A stretch of DNA of 64,000 nucleotides from Litchfieldia salsa. Lineage in GTDB: Bacteria; Bacillota; Bacilli; Bacillales; Bacillaceae_L. The number at the start of each line of letters is the position of its first letter. Positions within the stretch are counted from its first letter, which is position 1. A program made the position numbers and the translations under genes. The notes under the pieces were generated by a model. The model was not told the DNA's origin. It saw only the letters and a list, made by a program, of their open reading frames with translations, and ran no database searches. Below are positions 1 to 8,650 of this stretch, piece after piece. Where the stretch lies: positions 11,231 to 75,230 of the forward strand of contig NZ_FNJU01000015.1 of assembly GCF_900104555.1 (NCBI RefSeq), given 5' to 3'.

Positions 1-158
1 TCAAGCTTCGGACAGGAATCTTGCTAGTGAATGCAACCGAGTCTGAACCTGGTCAAGCTTCGGACAGGAACCGTGCTAGTGAATGCAATCTGAGTCAGAA
101 CCTTGTCAAGCTTCGGACAGGAACCGTGCTAGTGAATGCAACCTGAGTCTGAACCTGG
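1..158. repeat. 53-bp tandem direct repeats (three units plus a decayed fourth)
   Basis: Three near-identical head-to-tail units lie at 1-52, 53-105 and 106-158. They differ at only a few positions and each begins TCAAGCTTCGGACAGGAA. A fourth, strongly diverged unit can be traced at about 159-212. The unit length is not a multiple of three and no conserved reading frame runs through it, so this is not a coding repeat. The array may extend left of the window. Confidence 0.85.
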
Positions 159-517
159 CCTGACTTCAGACGTAATTGTGAATATAAATGCAAGCGAGTC
201 CGATCTGTTCTGTCATCGGATGGGAATAGTTAATTCAAAGTTATTCAGTTTTTGTATGTCATTAAGGCTATCCACAAGGCTACTTGAGAGTAATCACTTT
301 TGTCCGGATTTATATAACTACCTATGATCACAATTCTTGTTAAACGAATATAATCATATTCATTTAACCATTTAAGAATATTTAAATCAAAATCTGTTTG
401 GGTGTCTACTCTAGGAGTCTTAATTAAAAGAAAATGTCATGATCATACAATCCTCTCACATCATTTTGATGGTTTGTTCATAAAGTGTTATAAGGATAAG
501 AAGGAGGAGATTCAAAA
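159..517. other. non-coding stretch upstream of spoVR
   Basis: After the decayed repeat unit the sequence is AT-rich with no ORF having a convincing ribosome binding site. The short reading frame at 136-327 overlaps the repeats and has no Shine-Dalgarno. The only recognisable signal is the candidate sigma-E promoter near 444 and the ribosome binding site of spoVR. Confidence 0.6.
417..451 (+). promoter_or_regulatory. candidate sigma-E promoter of spoVR
   Basis: CATACAAT at 444-451 is a perfect match to the Bacillus sigma-E -10 consensus (CATACAMT). The -35 region near 417-424 is weak. The site is 67 bp before the GTG start. B. subtilis spoVR is a mother-cell sporulation gene under sigma-E, which fits. 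Confidence 0.5.
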
Positions 518-1939
518 GTGAGAGAGGAAGAGCGTAAGGCACTTGAGTATGCGATCGATGAAATTACTGAAATTGCAGATGGCTTTGGTCTTGATTACTA
601 TCCAATGAGATATGAGATTTGCCCAGCAGATATTATCTATACTTTTGGTGCTTATGGGATGCCCACCCGTTTTTCACATTGGAGTTTTGGGAAACAATTT
701 CACCGAATGAAACTTCAGTATGATCTTGGATTGAGTAAAATTTATGAACTCGTTATTAACTCTGACCCGTGCTATGCGTTTTTATTAGACTCAAATTCTC
801 TAATTCAAAATAAGCTAATCGTAGCTCATGTACTAGCCCATTGTGATTTCTTTAAGAATAATTACCGTTTTAGTAATACGAAACGAGATATGGTTGAAAG
901 TATGGCAGCAACTGCAGAACGAGTAAAGCATTATGAACATCTATATGGTACAGCTGAAGTTGAGTCATTTCTAGATGCAGTCCTTGCCATCCAAGAACAT
1001 ATTGATCCCTCTTTAATGCGACCAAAGCTAGCATGGAGTCTGGATGATCTTGAAGAAGAGGAAGATAATGAACAATCGAAATCAGATTCTCCATATGATG
1101 ACCTATGGTCTTTAGATTCAAGAAACCAGCCTAAGCCAAAAAAAACAAAGAAGAAGAAAAAGCTACCTCCACAACCTGAAAAAGATATCCTGTTATTTAT
1201 TGAAGAATATAGTCGTGAACTTGAAGATTGGCAGCGTGACGTTCTAACTATGATGCGAGAAGAAATGCTCTATTTCTGGCCACAGTTGGAAACAAAAATC
1301 ATGAACGAAGGCTGGGCATCGTTCTGGCACCAACGAATCATACGTGAAATGGACTTAACGTCAGATGAAGCGATTGAATTTGCAAAGTTAAATGCAGGTG
1401 TTGTTCAGCCATCACGTACACAGATTAACCCTTACTATTTAGGTTTGAAAATCTTCGAAGACATTGAGGAACGTTATGATAATCCAACAGCTGATATGAT
1501 TGAGCGGGGTGTGAAACCAGGATCTGGTCGAGAGAAGATGTTTGAGGTACGTGAAGTTGAATCAGATATCTCGTTTATTCGTAACTACTTAACAAAAGAT
1601 TTAGTGATGCGTGAGGATATGTACTTATTCCAAAAGCAAGGTCGTGACTATAAAATTGTAGATAAGGGCTGGGAGCAAGTACGTGATCAGCTAGTGAGCA
1701 TGCGTGTTAATGGAGGGTTTCCATATATCACAGTCAATGACGGAGACTATATGAAAACAGGAGAGCTTTACTTAAAGCATTGGTATGAGGGCATCGAGCT
1801 TGATTTAAAATACCTTGAGAAGGTCATGCCATACCTTCACCAACTTTGGGGTAGACCTGTTCATATGGAGTCGATGATTGAGAATAAAAGTGTTGTGTTT
1901 ACGTATGATGGGAAGAGTGTTACTAGGAAGTATGTATAA
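518..1939 (+). CDS. spoVR: stage V sporulation protein R (SpoVR)
   Basis: A 473-residue protein matching the SpoVR family over its full length (B. subtilis SpoVR is of similar size). SpoVR is a mother-cell protein needed for normal spore cortex formation; its biochemical activity is not settled. The N-terminal domain (about 1-170) is followed by an acidic then lysine-rich linker (about 176-222) and a conserved C-terminal half. The GTG start is chosen because AAGGAGGAG lies 8 bp upstream; a sigma-E-like -10 box lies further upstream and a hairpin terminator directly downstream. The 3' part of this gene is present twice more in the window as decayed fragments, at 9832 and 23380. Those differ from this copy mainly by synonymous changes. 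Confidence 0.95.
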   Translation: MREEERKALEYAIDEITEIADGFGLDYYPMRYEICPADIIYTFGAYGMPTRFSHWSFGKQFHRMKLQYDLGLSKIYELVINSDPCYAFLLDSNSLIQNKLIVAHVLAHCDFFKNNYRFSNTKRDMVESMAATAERVKHYEHLYGTAEVESFLDAVLAIQEHIDPSLMRPKLAWSLDDLEEEEDNEQSKSDSPYDDLWSLDSRNQPKPKKTKKKKKLPPQPEKDILLFIEEYSRELEDWQRDVLTMMREEMLYFWPQLETKIMNEGWASFWHQRIIREMDLTSDEAIEFAKLNAGVVQPSRTQINPYYLGLKIFEDIEERYDNPTADMIERGVKPGSGREKMFEVREVESDISFIRNYLTKDLVMREDMYLFQKQGRDYKIVDKGWEQVRDQLVSMRVNGGFPYITVNDGDYMKTGELYLKHWYEGIELDLKYLEKVMPYLHQLWGRPVHMESMIENKSVVFTYDGKSVTRKYV

Positions 1940-1948
1940 GGATTGGGG

Positions 1949-1977
1949 AGCTGCTGAGGGATCAGTGGCTTTTTTTT
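1949..1977 (+). terminator. spoVR intrinsic terminator
   Basis: A 9-bp stem (1949-1957 with 1962-1970, two G-U pairs) has a GGGA loop and is followed by seven T residues. The same hairpin sequence recurs at 23743, 33558 and 39056. Confidence 0.8.
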
Positions 1978-2195
1978 AATGAATCTGATTATTTGAAAGG
2001 TTACACTTAAACTAATGGTCAGTAATGTGAAATAAGCAAGTTGAAGATGCTTAGTAGACTAAATACTGCGTAGCTAGGAACATCTAGTTTAATTGACTTT
2101 ATGAAATGCACTTTTACCATAGAAGCGCGGTAGATTAACATCACACAAACAAGTATAATCGTATTAATAAAATGCTTTTAAAAAGGAAGATTAAA

Positions 2196-3014
2196 TTGAA
2201 GAATCAATTTTCAATTGGAGAAATGGCTAAACTACATAATACCACGATTAAAGCCCTTCGATATTATGATGAAATTGATTTATTAAAACCTATACATACG
2301 GATGTAAATAACGGTTATAGATATTATTCAACAGAACAATTCGAACATTTGAACACAATCCATTATTTAAAGGAATTAGGTTTTTCTTTAAAGGAAATTA
2401 AAGGACATCTGGATCACAGGGATATCGACAGTTTTTTAAATCTATTAGAGGAGCAAAAACGTTTAACGGAAGAAAAAATTAAAGAACTAACACGAATTAA
2501 CCACAGGTTTCAAAATCGAATCAAGGACATTAAATTGGCGCGAGAATCAAAGGAATTGGGCATTCCATTTATAAAGGAAAAGGAAGAGAGAAAAATAGTA
2601 AGATTAATGGAGAGAATTAGTTCAGAACCAGAGCTGGAAGTTTCATTGAGGCGACTAGAGAGCCAGTCCAAAAGAAGTTCTTCTATTTTCATTGGAGGAG
2701 TAGGTCTTACTGTAAGTATGAATGATTTACTAATCAACAACTTTACTCAATATAACTCGATATTTATCTTAGCCGAAGAAGATGATATTCAGGGTCCTTT
2801 AGTAGCAACTCTTCCAGAAGGAATGTATGCCTGCATTTTTTATAACGGCAATCATAGCGAATCCCCAGAACATTATAGATCCTTATTAAAGTTCATTCGA
2901 GATAACGGTTTTGAAGTGAGCGGTGATTCCATTGAAAGAACAATCATTGACCATTATATCTCTCGCAGTAAAGAAGACTATCTGACAGAAATACAAATAC
3001 CAATAAACTGTTGA
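2196..3014 (+). CDS. MerR-family regulator with GyrI-like effector domain
   Basis: An N-terminal MerR winged helix-turn-helix (FSIGEMAKLHN, then LRYYDEIDLL and NGYRYYSTEQ) is followed by a long coiled-coil dimer helix (about 75-120) and a C-terminal GyrI/BmrR-type ligand-binding domain. Proteins of this build sense small hydrophobic or cationic compounds and activate efflux genes. TTG at 2196 is preferred over the upstream ATG at 2172 because AAGGAAG sits 6 bp before it, and because the paralogue at 26123 starts at exactly this alignment position (MKN). The two paralogues appear roughly 70% identical by eye. No efflux pump lies next to this copy; the following gene encodes DUF554. The C-terminus is followed by a strong hairpin. 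Confidence 0.85.
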   Translation: MKNQFSIGEMAKLHNTTIKALRYYDEIDLLKPIHTDVNNGYRYYSTEQFEHLNTIHYLKELGFSLKEIKGHLDHRDIDSFLNLLEEQKRLTEEKIKELTRINHRFQNRIKDIKLARESKELGIPFIKEKEERKIVRLMERISSEPELEVSLRRLESQSKRSSSIFIGGVGLTVSMNDLLINNFTQYNSIFILAEEDDIQGPLVATLPEGMYACIFYNGNHSESPEHYRSLLKFIRDNGFEVSGDSIERTIIDHYISRSKEDYLTEIQIPINC

Positions 3015-3045
3015 CCCTCCTCTTACAGGAGGGTCTATATTTTTA
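3013..3045 (+). terminator. terminator after merR-like gene
   Basis: A 9-bp perfect stem (3013-3021 with 3027-3035) is followed by a T-rich tract. It sits directly at the stop codon, as in the paralogous gene at 26123. Confidence 0.8.
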
Positions 3046-3076
3046 GATAGGAAAAATATTAATAGGAGAGATGACT

Positions 3077-3760
3077 ATGTTTGGAACGATATTCAATGTA
3101 ATAATGATACTACTCGGTAGCATTGTGGGCAGTATTCTCAAAAAAGGGATAAAAGATGAGTATCATAACATTTTAATGCAGGCCATGGGGTTAGTTGCGT
3201 TAGGGTTAGGTATTAATGCACTAGTACAACACTTACCTTCCAGCCAATATCCTGTACTATTTATTGTCAGTTTAGCTGTAGGGGGAGTACTTGGTCAAAG
3301 GTTGGATTTAGAAGCAAAATTTAATGCCTTAGTTAATAAATATTCAAAGGGTAACTTAGCCGAAGGGTTAGCGACTGCGATTCTGTTATTTTGTGTTGGA
3401 ACTCTATCTATTTTAGGTCCTATAGAGGCAGCGTTAAACAGGGATTATACGTATTTGCTTGCTAATGGGATGTTGGATGGAATTACTTCAATTGTTTTAG
3501 CATCCACATTTGGCATTGGTATTGCTATTTCAGCAATTGTTTTATTTTTTTGGCAAGGTTCTATTTATTTAATTGCTACTTTAATAGGAAATTATATTAA
3601 TCAAGATCTTTTGAACGAAGTATCGATTATAGGCGGAATATTGATAATAGCATCAGGTTTAAGTATTTTAGGGATTAAGAAATGTAATACCTTAAATCTT
3701 CTACCATCCATCATGATTCCTCCTTTGGTATTTTGGGTCATGCATTTATTCGAATTATAA
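3077..3760 (+). CDS. DUF554 family membrane protein (YdfK-like)
   Basis: About 227 residues with roughly seven hydrophobic segments and the small-residue-rich pattern of the DUF554 family (GTIFNVIMILLGSIVGSILKKG at the N-terminus, conserved ALGLGINAL and LGPIEA blocks). The family is predicted to be a transporter, but no substrate is established. ATG at 3077 is chosen over 3071 because TAGGAGA lies 8 bp before it and because family members begin with MFGT. It follows the MerR gene across a terminator and is probably transcribed separately. Confidence 0.8.
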   Translation: MFGTIFNVIMILLGSIVGSILKKGIKDEYHNILMQAMGLVALGLGINALVQHLPSSQYPVLFIVSLAVGGVLGQRLDLEAKFNALVNKYSKGNLAEGLATAILLFCVGTLSILGPIEAALNRDYTYLLANGMLDGITSIVLASTFGIGIAISAIVLFFWQGSIYLIATLIGNYINQDLLNEVSIIGGILIIASGLSILGIKKCNTLNLLPSIMIPPLVFWVMHLFEL

Positions 3761-3804
3761 TGTTATAAAAGATTTACATTTAATTAGAGAGATGAAATAA
3801 GTCA

Positions 3805-3820
3805 TTACTGCGTAGTACAA
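3805..3820. repeat. TTACTGCGTAGTACAA repeat, copy 1
   Basis: This 16-mer is repeated exactly at 4785-4800, with degenerate relatives near 2063 and 5014. Its core TACT-GCGT-AGTA is a short inverted repeat. All copies sit in non-coding DNA beside gene remnants. Confidence 0.6.
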
Positions 3821-3846
3821 ATCTACGGTTCAATATTTTTTAAGGG

Positions 3847-3872
3847 CGATCACTTTTGAAGTGATCGTTTTT
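3847..3872 (+). terminator. orphan intrinsic terminator
   Basis: A perfect 9-bp stem, CGATCACTT (3847-3855) with AAGTGATCG (3859-3867), is followed by five T residues. It lies immediately before a truncated rhodanese reading frame and probably belonged to a gene now lost. Confidence 0.75.
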
Positions 3873-3874
3873 CG

Positions 3875-3973
3875 TCAGGCAATCGTGCTGGACTTGCTAG
3901 TGAATGGTTACAAGAACGTGGGTTTAAAATTAAAAATATGACAGGCGGTATGAGTGAATGGATGAATAGTTAA
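3875..3973 (+). pseudogene. rhodanese domain, C-terminal fragment
   Basis: Translation from 3875 gives a 32-residue peptide beginning SGNRAGLASEWL, containing NMTGGMSEW and ending in a stop. This is the characteristic end of a single-domain rhodanese: the residues after the catalytic cysteine of the CxSGNRS loop, the following helix, and the GGMxxW motif. The catalytic cysteine and everything before it are missing, and a terminator hairpin sits at the break. It is too short to function and is a deletion remnant of a sulfurtransferase gene. Confidence 0.8.
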
Positions 3974-4102
3974 GTCAGGAAGCGGAAGAGAAAGTTTTTA
4001 ACAGATTGACAAAAACAATGGTGAAAAGTTATTATATATGCTATTTTATGAACATAAAAAGATATAATCATAAATATTTTAAAGAAAAAGGGAGAGAATC
4101 AG

Positions 4103-4672
4103 TTGGTTTATAAAATAGTACGTAGTTTGGTTCGTTGGTTTTTGCATTTTCGTTTTAACGTAACAATAAAAGGAAACGAAAATATTCCAGAGGGTGCGGT
4201 TATTTTGGCGATGAATCACCAGACAAACTGGGACTCACTCTTGGCTGGGACACACACCCCGAGGAAAATGTATATTATGGCAAAGGAAAGCCTATTTCGA
4301 AATAAATTCGCTGCGTGGCTCATTACCGAAATGGGGGCATTCCCTGTGAATAGAGAAAAAGCGGATATTAAATCGTTAAAGCATACATTAAAACTATTAA
4401 AAGATAAAAAAATTTTTTCCTTGTTTATCGAAGGGTCCAGAAGCCAAACCGAGGATATGCAAGACCCGAAAAAAGGAATCGGCTTTATTGTCTCAAAAAG
4501 CAAAGCACCAGTAGTTCCTACTTACATATATGGGGTGCGAAATAGATGGGGAGGGAACGCAGGAGTTATATTTGGGAGACCGATGTATTTTGAAGGGGAG
4601 ACAGACTATGAGGAAATATCGAAACAAGTAGCCGCAGGGATACAAAAGTTAAAAGAAAATCTTCCAACATAA
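4103..4672 (+). CDS. 1-acyl-sn-glycerol-3-phosphate acyltransferase (PlsC family)
   Basis: A 189-residue protein with the acyltransferase motif I NHQTNWD (His39 and Asp44 as the catalytic HX4D pair), motif III FIEGSRS near 112-118 and motif IV VVPTYIYG. The family transfers an acyl chain to lysophosphatidic acid at the cytoplasmic membrane in phospholipid synthesis. The N-terminal 18 residues are hydrophobic and basic, as is usual for membrane association. TTG at 4103 is chosen because GGGAGAG ends 6-7 bp before it. The gene stands alone between remnants, so it may be an additional paralogue rather than the housekeeping plsC. Confidence 0.88.
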   Translation: MVYKIVRSLVRWFLHFRFNVTIKGNENIPEGAVILAMNHQTNWDSLLAGTHTPRKMYIMAKESLFRNKFAAWLITEMGAFPVNREKADIKSLKHTLKLLKDKKIFSLFIEGSRSQTEDMQDPKKGIGFIVSKSKAPVVPTYIYGVRNRWGGNAGVIFGRPMYFEGETDYEEISKQVAAGIQKLKENLPT

Positions 4673-4680
4673 ATTCTTAC

Positions 4681-4726
4681 AAAGAAAGGAAGCGCCGTAT
4701 TCATAGACCGCGCTTTCTTTTATTTA
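4681..4726 (+). terminator. probable terminator after plsC-like gene
   Basis: The AAAGAAAG..AGCGC arm pairs with GCGCTTTCTTT, with a small bulge and a T-rich end. It is directly downstream of the stop codon. Confidence 0.5.
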
Positions 4727-4784
4727 CCTTTGCCAGTTGTTTTTACTTTCCTCGAACGTAAATAGATGCTTCTGAAAATAACAT

Positions 4785-4800
4785 TTACTGCGTAGTACAA
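4785..4800. repeat. TTACTGCGTAGTACAA repeat, copy 2
   Basis: Identical to 3805-3820. Directly after it an open frame begins that reads like the tail of a lost gene. Confidence 0.6.
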
Positions 4801-4916
4801 TTGACCAAGATTTAAATATACTCAACCATGACTATAGGAAAGTAGTTATATTTTTTGGTGAATGTCTGGAAGAAGAGGGTATGGAAGTATACATAGATGA
4901 GGGTTTAATGGATTGA
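4800..4916 (+). pseudogene. unidentified gene remnant (C-terminal fragment)
   Basis: A 38-codon frame without a start codon begins right at the 16-mer repeat and ends in TGA. It contains VVIFFGECLEEEGMEVYID, which has the feel of a beta-strand then helix then strand of a small alpha/beta protein. I do not recognise the family. The adjacent repeat and the nearby rhodanese stub suggest a deletion remnant. From 4917 to 5107 I see nothing coding; the degenerate repeat TTTACTGTGCAGTAAG lies at 5014-5029. Confidence 0.35.
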
Positions 4917-5107
4917 TGATTTTGGATAATGAGATCTTAATTTGTATAACAATCTTCAGCAATTAAAGCGCTAATAATTAAGATTGTTAGTTTCATTAAT
5001 ATGTGTTTGAACCTTTACTGTGCAGTAAGTATCTTCGGTTTTCTGTGCCTTTGCGCAAGAATTAATTTAGATACGAGGGAGTATAGTTTAAGTAGGGAAA
5101 AAAAATT

Positions 5108-5147
5108 AAAAGGAATTTGGAAATAAGGACATTTCCAAATTCCTTTT
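5108..5147. terminator. bidirectional terminator, perfect 17-bp stem
   Basis: AAAAGGAATTTGGAAAT at 5108-5124 pairs perfectly with 5131-5147 across a 6-base loop. It has A/T tracts on both sides and lies 46 bp beyond the stop codon of the minus-strand regulator gene. Confidence 0.85.
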
Positions 5148-5193
5148 GTCTACAATGGAAATCAGATAAATAACTGTATTTTTCATTTCTTAA

Positions 5194-5841
5194 TCAATTG
5201 TTTTTTTTTATTTCATCTAAATAACTGTATACGGTAACTTTTGAAATACCAAGCTTTTCTGCCACTTTATCTACAGATCCCTTGATTAAAAAAATCCCTT
5301 TTTCATCCATAAACTTTATTAATTTAATTTTTTCTTTTCTTTTTAACTCTTCGGTTCCGTAATTGGCAATAATGCGATCTATTAAATCGTCTGCGATTTC
5401 TACTACATTTTCCATAAGTTCTGCATTTTCTTCTTCAGTTTCTTTTTCTTCTTGTCCAATACCAATAAAATCATCTAAAAATTCCTTAAAATGAATCATG
5501 CTTTCCAAATTATAATTAACACAAAGTGCCCCAATAACTTTTTCGTTCGAATCTCTAATTAAAGCAGTAGATGATTTAATTTCCTTGCCATCGTCGGTAC
5601 GTATTTTATAACCTGCTAAATAATCGTTCTCAAATTTACTAGATAGCAGCACTTGCTTCACCAGGTGATCGAAAGCCTGTCCAACTTTTCTTCCTGTTAC
5701 ATGATTATTAACAGCGTAAATCACTGAGTTTTGAGGAACGGTTAAGTCATGAATGACGACCTCACAATTCCGTCCAAAGGTCTTAGCGATTAAGTTAGCG
5801 ATTGGGATGTACTTTTTTAACTCTTTATTATTGATGTTCAT
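5194..5841 (-). CDS. YheO/DauR-type transcriptional regulator (PAS-like plus HTH)
   Basis: A 215-residue protein with an N-terminal YheO-like PAS domain (about 8-120; NCEVVIHDL, DGKEIKSSTALIRD and ALCVNYNLE blocks) and a C-terminal helix-turn-helix ending in EKLGISKVTVYSYLDEIKK. DauR of Pseudomonas, from this family, controls D-arginine catabolism; other members sit beside amino-acid catabolic genes. It is divergent from the aldolase/OCD/threonine-synthase-like cluster at 6220-9754. Three AT-rich direct repeats in the shared intergenic region are candidate operators. The start has AAGAAGGGA upstream. The ligand cannot be deduced. Confidence 0.85.
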   Translation of the reverse strand: MNINNKELKKYIPIANLIAKTFGRNCEVVIHDLTVPQNSVIYAVNNHVTGRKVGQAFDHLVKQVLLSSKFENDYLAGYKIRTDDGKEIKSSTALIRDSNEKVIGALCVNYNLESMIHFKEFLDDFIGIGQEEKETEEENAELMENVVEIADDLIDRIIANYGTEELKRKEKIKLIKFMDEKGIFLIKGSVDKVAEKLGISKVTVYSYLDEIKKNN

Positions 5842-5899
5842 AGGATGGTCCCTTCTTTATAAATGATATCTATTAATTCGAATCATTTATAACACGAAA

Positions 5900-6012
5900 T
5901 TTATATAATTTTTTATACAAACATCTATATTATGTTGACTTTTATATAATTTTTTATATAATTTTAGATAAATACTAATGATTTAATTCAATTTTATATA
6001 TTTTTTTATATG
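5900..6012 (+). promoter_or_regulatory. three direct repeats, candidate YheO-type operators
   Basis: TTTATATAATTTTTTATA occurs at 5900-5917 and 5941-5958. A close variant lies at 5993-6012. The spacing is about 41 and 52 bp, near four and five helical turns. They occupy the divergent region between the regulator and the catabolic cluster. AT-richness means part of the similarity could be compositional. Confidence 0.5.
5935..5962 (+). promoter_or_regulatory. candidate sigma-A promoter of the 6220-9754 cluster
   Basis: TTGACT (5935-5940) is separated by 16 bp from TATAAT (5957-5962). The second AT-rich repeat covers the spacer and the -10 box, so a protein bound there would affect transcription directly. 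The leader to the ATG at 6220 is about 250 bases and contains no other recognised element. Confidence 0.55.
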
Positions 6013-6219
6013 TTTTCAATTTAAAAATATATATAAGTTTTTTTTTTTGAGTTGAATAGTCATATCATCCTTTGTGATATTTACAATTAACTTAAACGGA
6101 TTACTACTTCGCTCATCGATTAGTTGCTAAAAAAGTTTATTAAATCTTACTTAGCCAATTGCAGCCATGATTAAACTCACTATCACAAGCTTATCAAAAA
6201 ATAAAAAGGAGCCGATAAA

Positions 6220-7326
6220 ATGAAATATGTTGAGTTAGATACACCTGCACTTTTAATTGATAGAGAAATAATGATGGATAATCTTCGCTTCATGCAAAAT
6301 TACGCTAATGAACATAAAGTACATTTACGTCCACATACCAAAACTCATAAAATGCCTAGGCTTGCTAGATTACAAGAAGAATTAGGAGCAGTTGGAATTA
6401 CAGTAGCAAAAGTCGGTGAGGCTGAAGTTATGGCTAAAAACGGCTTGAAAAACATCTTTATTGCCAATGAGATTGTTGGAAAATCAAAAATTCAACGAAT
6501 TAGAAAATTAGCTGAGACCATTGATATTTCGTTTGGTATAGATAATATTTACCAAGTCACTGAAATTGAAGAAGTATTCAAAGGAGCAGAGAAAAAAGCC
6601 AAGGTTCTTATTGAAATTGAAGTAGGGGAACAACGCTCAGGGATTATTGAAGAAAGTGATTTCAGAACATTATTAGAATACGTAAAGGCTTGTAAACATG
6701 TTGAACTTATAGGGATTTTTTCACATGATGGGCATTCCTATAAAGCTGAAAACATTAATGAATGTAAAGAACTTTATCTTGAAAGTGTAAACCGAACCTT
6801 GCACTTTGCAAGAATAGCAGAAGAGATGGGAGTTATACCAGAAGTAGTAAGTATTGGTTCGACTCCTCCTTTCATGCTTAATTTCGAGATACCAAACGGG
6901 GTTACTGAAATTAGGCCTGGTACCTATATTTTAATGGATTCCTCACAGGCAAACGTTATTGGCACATATGAGCGATGTGCAGCATCGGTCCTTACAACAA
7001 TCATCAGTAAACCTACTAATGAACGGGTGATTACAGATGTTGGGGCAAAAGGGATTACAGCCCAAACAAGAAATGAGGGTCATACAACAACAAATGGTTT
7101 GGGCCGTGTAAAGGAATTTGAAGATGTCTATATTCACGGTGTTTTCGATGAACATGCGATCATTTATAATGAAGATTTCCGTAATCAAGTAAATATTGGA
7201 GATAAAGTACAAATTATCCCAAACCATATTTGTCCGGTTTGTAATTTATATGAAAAAGCTTACTTGCTCTCCAAAGGCGAAGTTGTTGAAGAAATCCCTA
7301 TCGACTGCCGGGCAAAACTGCAGTAA
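6220..7326 (+). CDS. D-threonine aldolase / D-serine dehydratase-like PLP enzyme
   Basis: A 368-residue fold-type III PLP enzyme. The N-terminal alanine-racemase-like barrel carries RPHTKTHK, with Lys41 as the predicted Schiff-base lysine. The C-terminal beta domain has the metal site NHICPVC (His336 and Cys338), the pair that binds a divalent metal in D-serine dehydratase and D-threonine aldolase. The family cleaves or dehydrates D-beta-hydroxy amino acids; 3-hydroxyaspartate aldolase (BhcC, DhaA) also belongs here. It is first in a row with an ornithine-cyclodeaminase-like and a threonine-synthase-like gene, all on the same strand. It has a good AAAAGGAG ribosome binding site. The exact substrate is unknown. 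Confidence 0.85.
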   Translation: MKYVELDTPALLIDREIMMDNLRFMQNYANEHKVHLRPHTKTHKMPRLARLQEELGAVGITVAKVGEAEVMAKNGLKNIFIANEIVGKSKIQRIRKLAETIDISFGIDNIYQVTEIEEVFKGAEKKAKVLIEIEVGEQRSGIIEESDFRTLLEYVKACKHVELIGIFSHDGHSYKAENINECKELYLESVNRTLHFARIAEEMGVIPEVVSIGSTPPFMLNFEIPNGVTEIRPGTYILMDSSQANVIGTYERCAASVLTTIISKPTNERVITDVGAKGITAQTRNEGHTTTNGLGRVKEFEDVYIHGVFDEHAIIYNEDFRNQVNIGDKVQIIPNHICPVCNLYEKAYLLSKGEVVEEIPIDCRAKLQ

Positions 7327-7423
7327 ATAAATTGTATACTGTTTCGATAATTAGATTTCTTATAGTTTTGGAATGATGAATCAATTTATTCACAAAAATT
7401 AATAATGCAAAGGATGAGTACCA

Positions 7424-8440
7424 ATGATCGATTTAAATGCAATGGGAAACACTGAGCTTCTACTTCTTAACAGGTCTGAAATTGCCTCCATGATATCATC
7501 TAATGATTACTTAACGGCAATGGAGAGTGCTTTTAGAAAAAGGTCTGAAGGTAAAGCTCTAGCTCCAGGATTAATGCACGCGGATGTAGAAGACGGAGAA
7601 TTTCATATTAAGAGTGGCGGACTTAAACTTGACAAGACGTATTTTGCGCTGAAAGCAAATGGCGGATTTTTCGGAAATCGTACCAAATTTGGCTTACCAA
7701 ACATTATCGGATTGATTATTCTGTTTGATGGTTCAAATGGAAGACCCTTATCCATTATGGACTCAACTGAAATCACCTCAAAGCGTACTGCTGCAACAAC
7801 AGCAGTGGCAGCAAAATATCTTGCCCGTTCAAACTCATCGACAGTCACTATTTGTGGCAGTGGAAACCAAGCGAGAGTTCAGCTGAGGGCTCTTATGAAT
7901 GTCATTTCTTCTATCTCTCAAGTATACGTATGGGGAACTAATCAGAACAAGATAGAAACATTTTCGAAAGAAATGTCAGAGGAGCTTAAAATGAACATTG
8001 AGGCTACTGATAATTTAGCCGATGTTGCACCTAAAAGCGATATTATTATTACTTGTACTTCTGCAAAAAAATTCTTTCTGAATAAAGAGTATGTTCGCCC
8101 TGGGACCTTCATTTCAGCAGTTGGTGCAGACAGCCCAGATAAACAAGAACTTGACCCACAACTTTTGGCAAGTGGAAAACTAGTTGTGGACATTCTAGAA
8201 CAATGTGCACATGTAGGAGAGCTTCATCATGCTATTGAGGCAAATCTAATGTCTGCTGGGGATGTTTATGGAGAATTTGGGGATATTGTTTCTGGTAAAA
8301 TTGAAGGACGAACAAATTCTGAGGAAATTATCATTTTTGATACTACAGGTAGTGCGATTCAAGATACAGCCGCTGCAGTCGCTGTATATGAAAAGGCTAT
8401 ATCACTTGAAAAAGGAAAACTTTTAAATATTTACGAATAA
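7424..8440 (+). CDS. ornithine cyclodeaminase / mu-crystallin family protein
   Basis: 338 residues with a Rossmann NAD(P) motif CGSGNQARVQL near residue 143 and family blocks GLKLDKTYFALKANGG and TSKRTAATTAVAAKYLA. Members include ornithine cyclodeaminase, imino-acid (piperideine/pyrroline carboxylate) reductases, and iminosuccinate reductase (BhcD of the beta-hydroxyaspartate cycle). Lying between a hydroxy-amino-acid aldolase and a fold-type II PLP enzyme, it may well reduce an imine produced by its neighbours. It starts 97 bp after the aldolase gene with AAAGGATGAG upstream. Which activity applies cannot be told from sequence alone. Confidence 0.85.
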   Translation: MIDLNAMGNTELLLLNRSEIASMISSNDYLTAMESAFRKRSEGKALAPGLMHADVEDGEFHIKSGGLKLDKTYFALKANGGFFGNRTKFGLPNIIGLIILFDGSNGRPLSIMDSTEITSKRTAATTAVAAKYLARSNSSTVTICGSGNQARVQLRALMNVISSISQVYVWGTNQNKIETFSKEMSEELKMNIEATDNLADVAPKSDIIITCTSAKKFFLNKEYVRPGTFISAVGADSPDKQELDPQLLASGKLVVDILEQCAHVGELHHAIEANLMSAGDVYGEFGDIVSGKIEGRTNSEEIIIFDTTGSAIQDTAAAVAVYEKAISLEKGKLLNIYE

Positions 8441-8650
8441 TATTTAATAGAAAATTAGAGCTTTAATAGTTCCAATATTAAGAGAACTGTTTATAGAATA
8501 TTTTCCAGTGAACAAAAAACAGCACGTATCGTTGTACGAACTAATGAATAACATTTTGGCTTCAAATTGTTATTGATGCAATTGTATATATTTAATTATT
8601 TTTTCCTATCTTGTAAAAAATAGTTAATGTCATTTAAAGGGGGATTAACG

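Noticed and set aside
136-327. 63-codon plus-strand ORF over the tandem repeats
   Set aside because: It overlaps non-coding repeats, has no ribosome binding site and no protein-like composition.
518-1939. intact spoVR considered as itself a foreign copy
   Set aside because: It is full length with a sigma-E-like promoter and normal terminator; only its 3' part might have been replaced, which cannot be decided without relatives.
5993-6030. AT-rich tract considered as a replication or integration origin
   Set aside because: No DnaA boxes or iterons of defined sequence; direct repeats are better explained as regulator sites.
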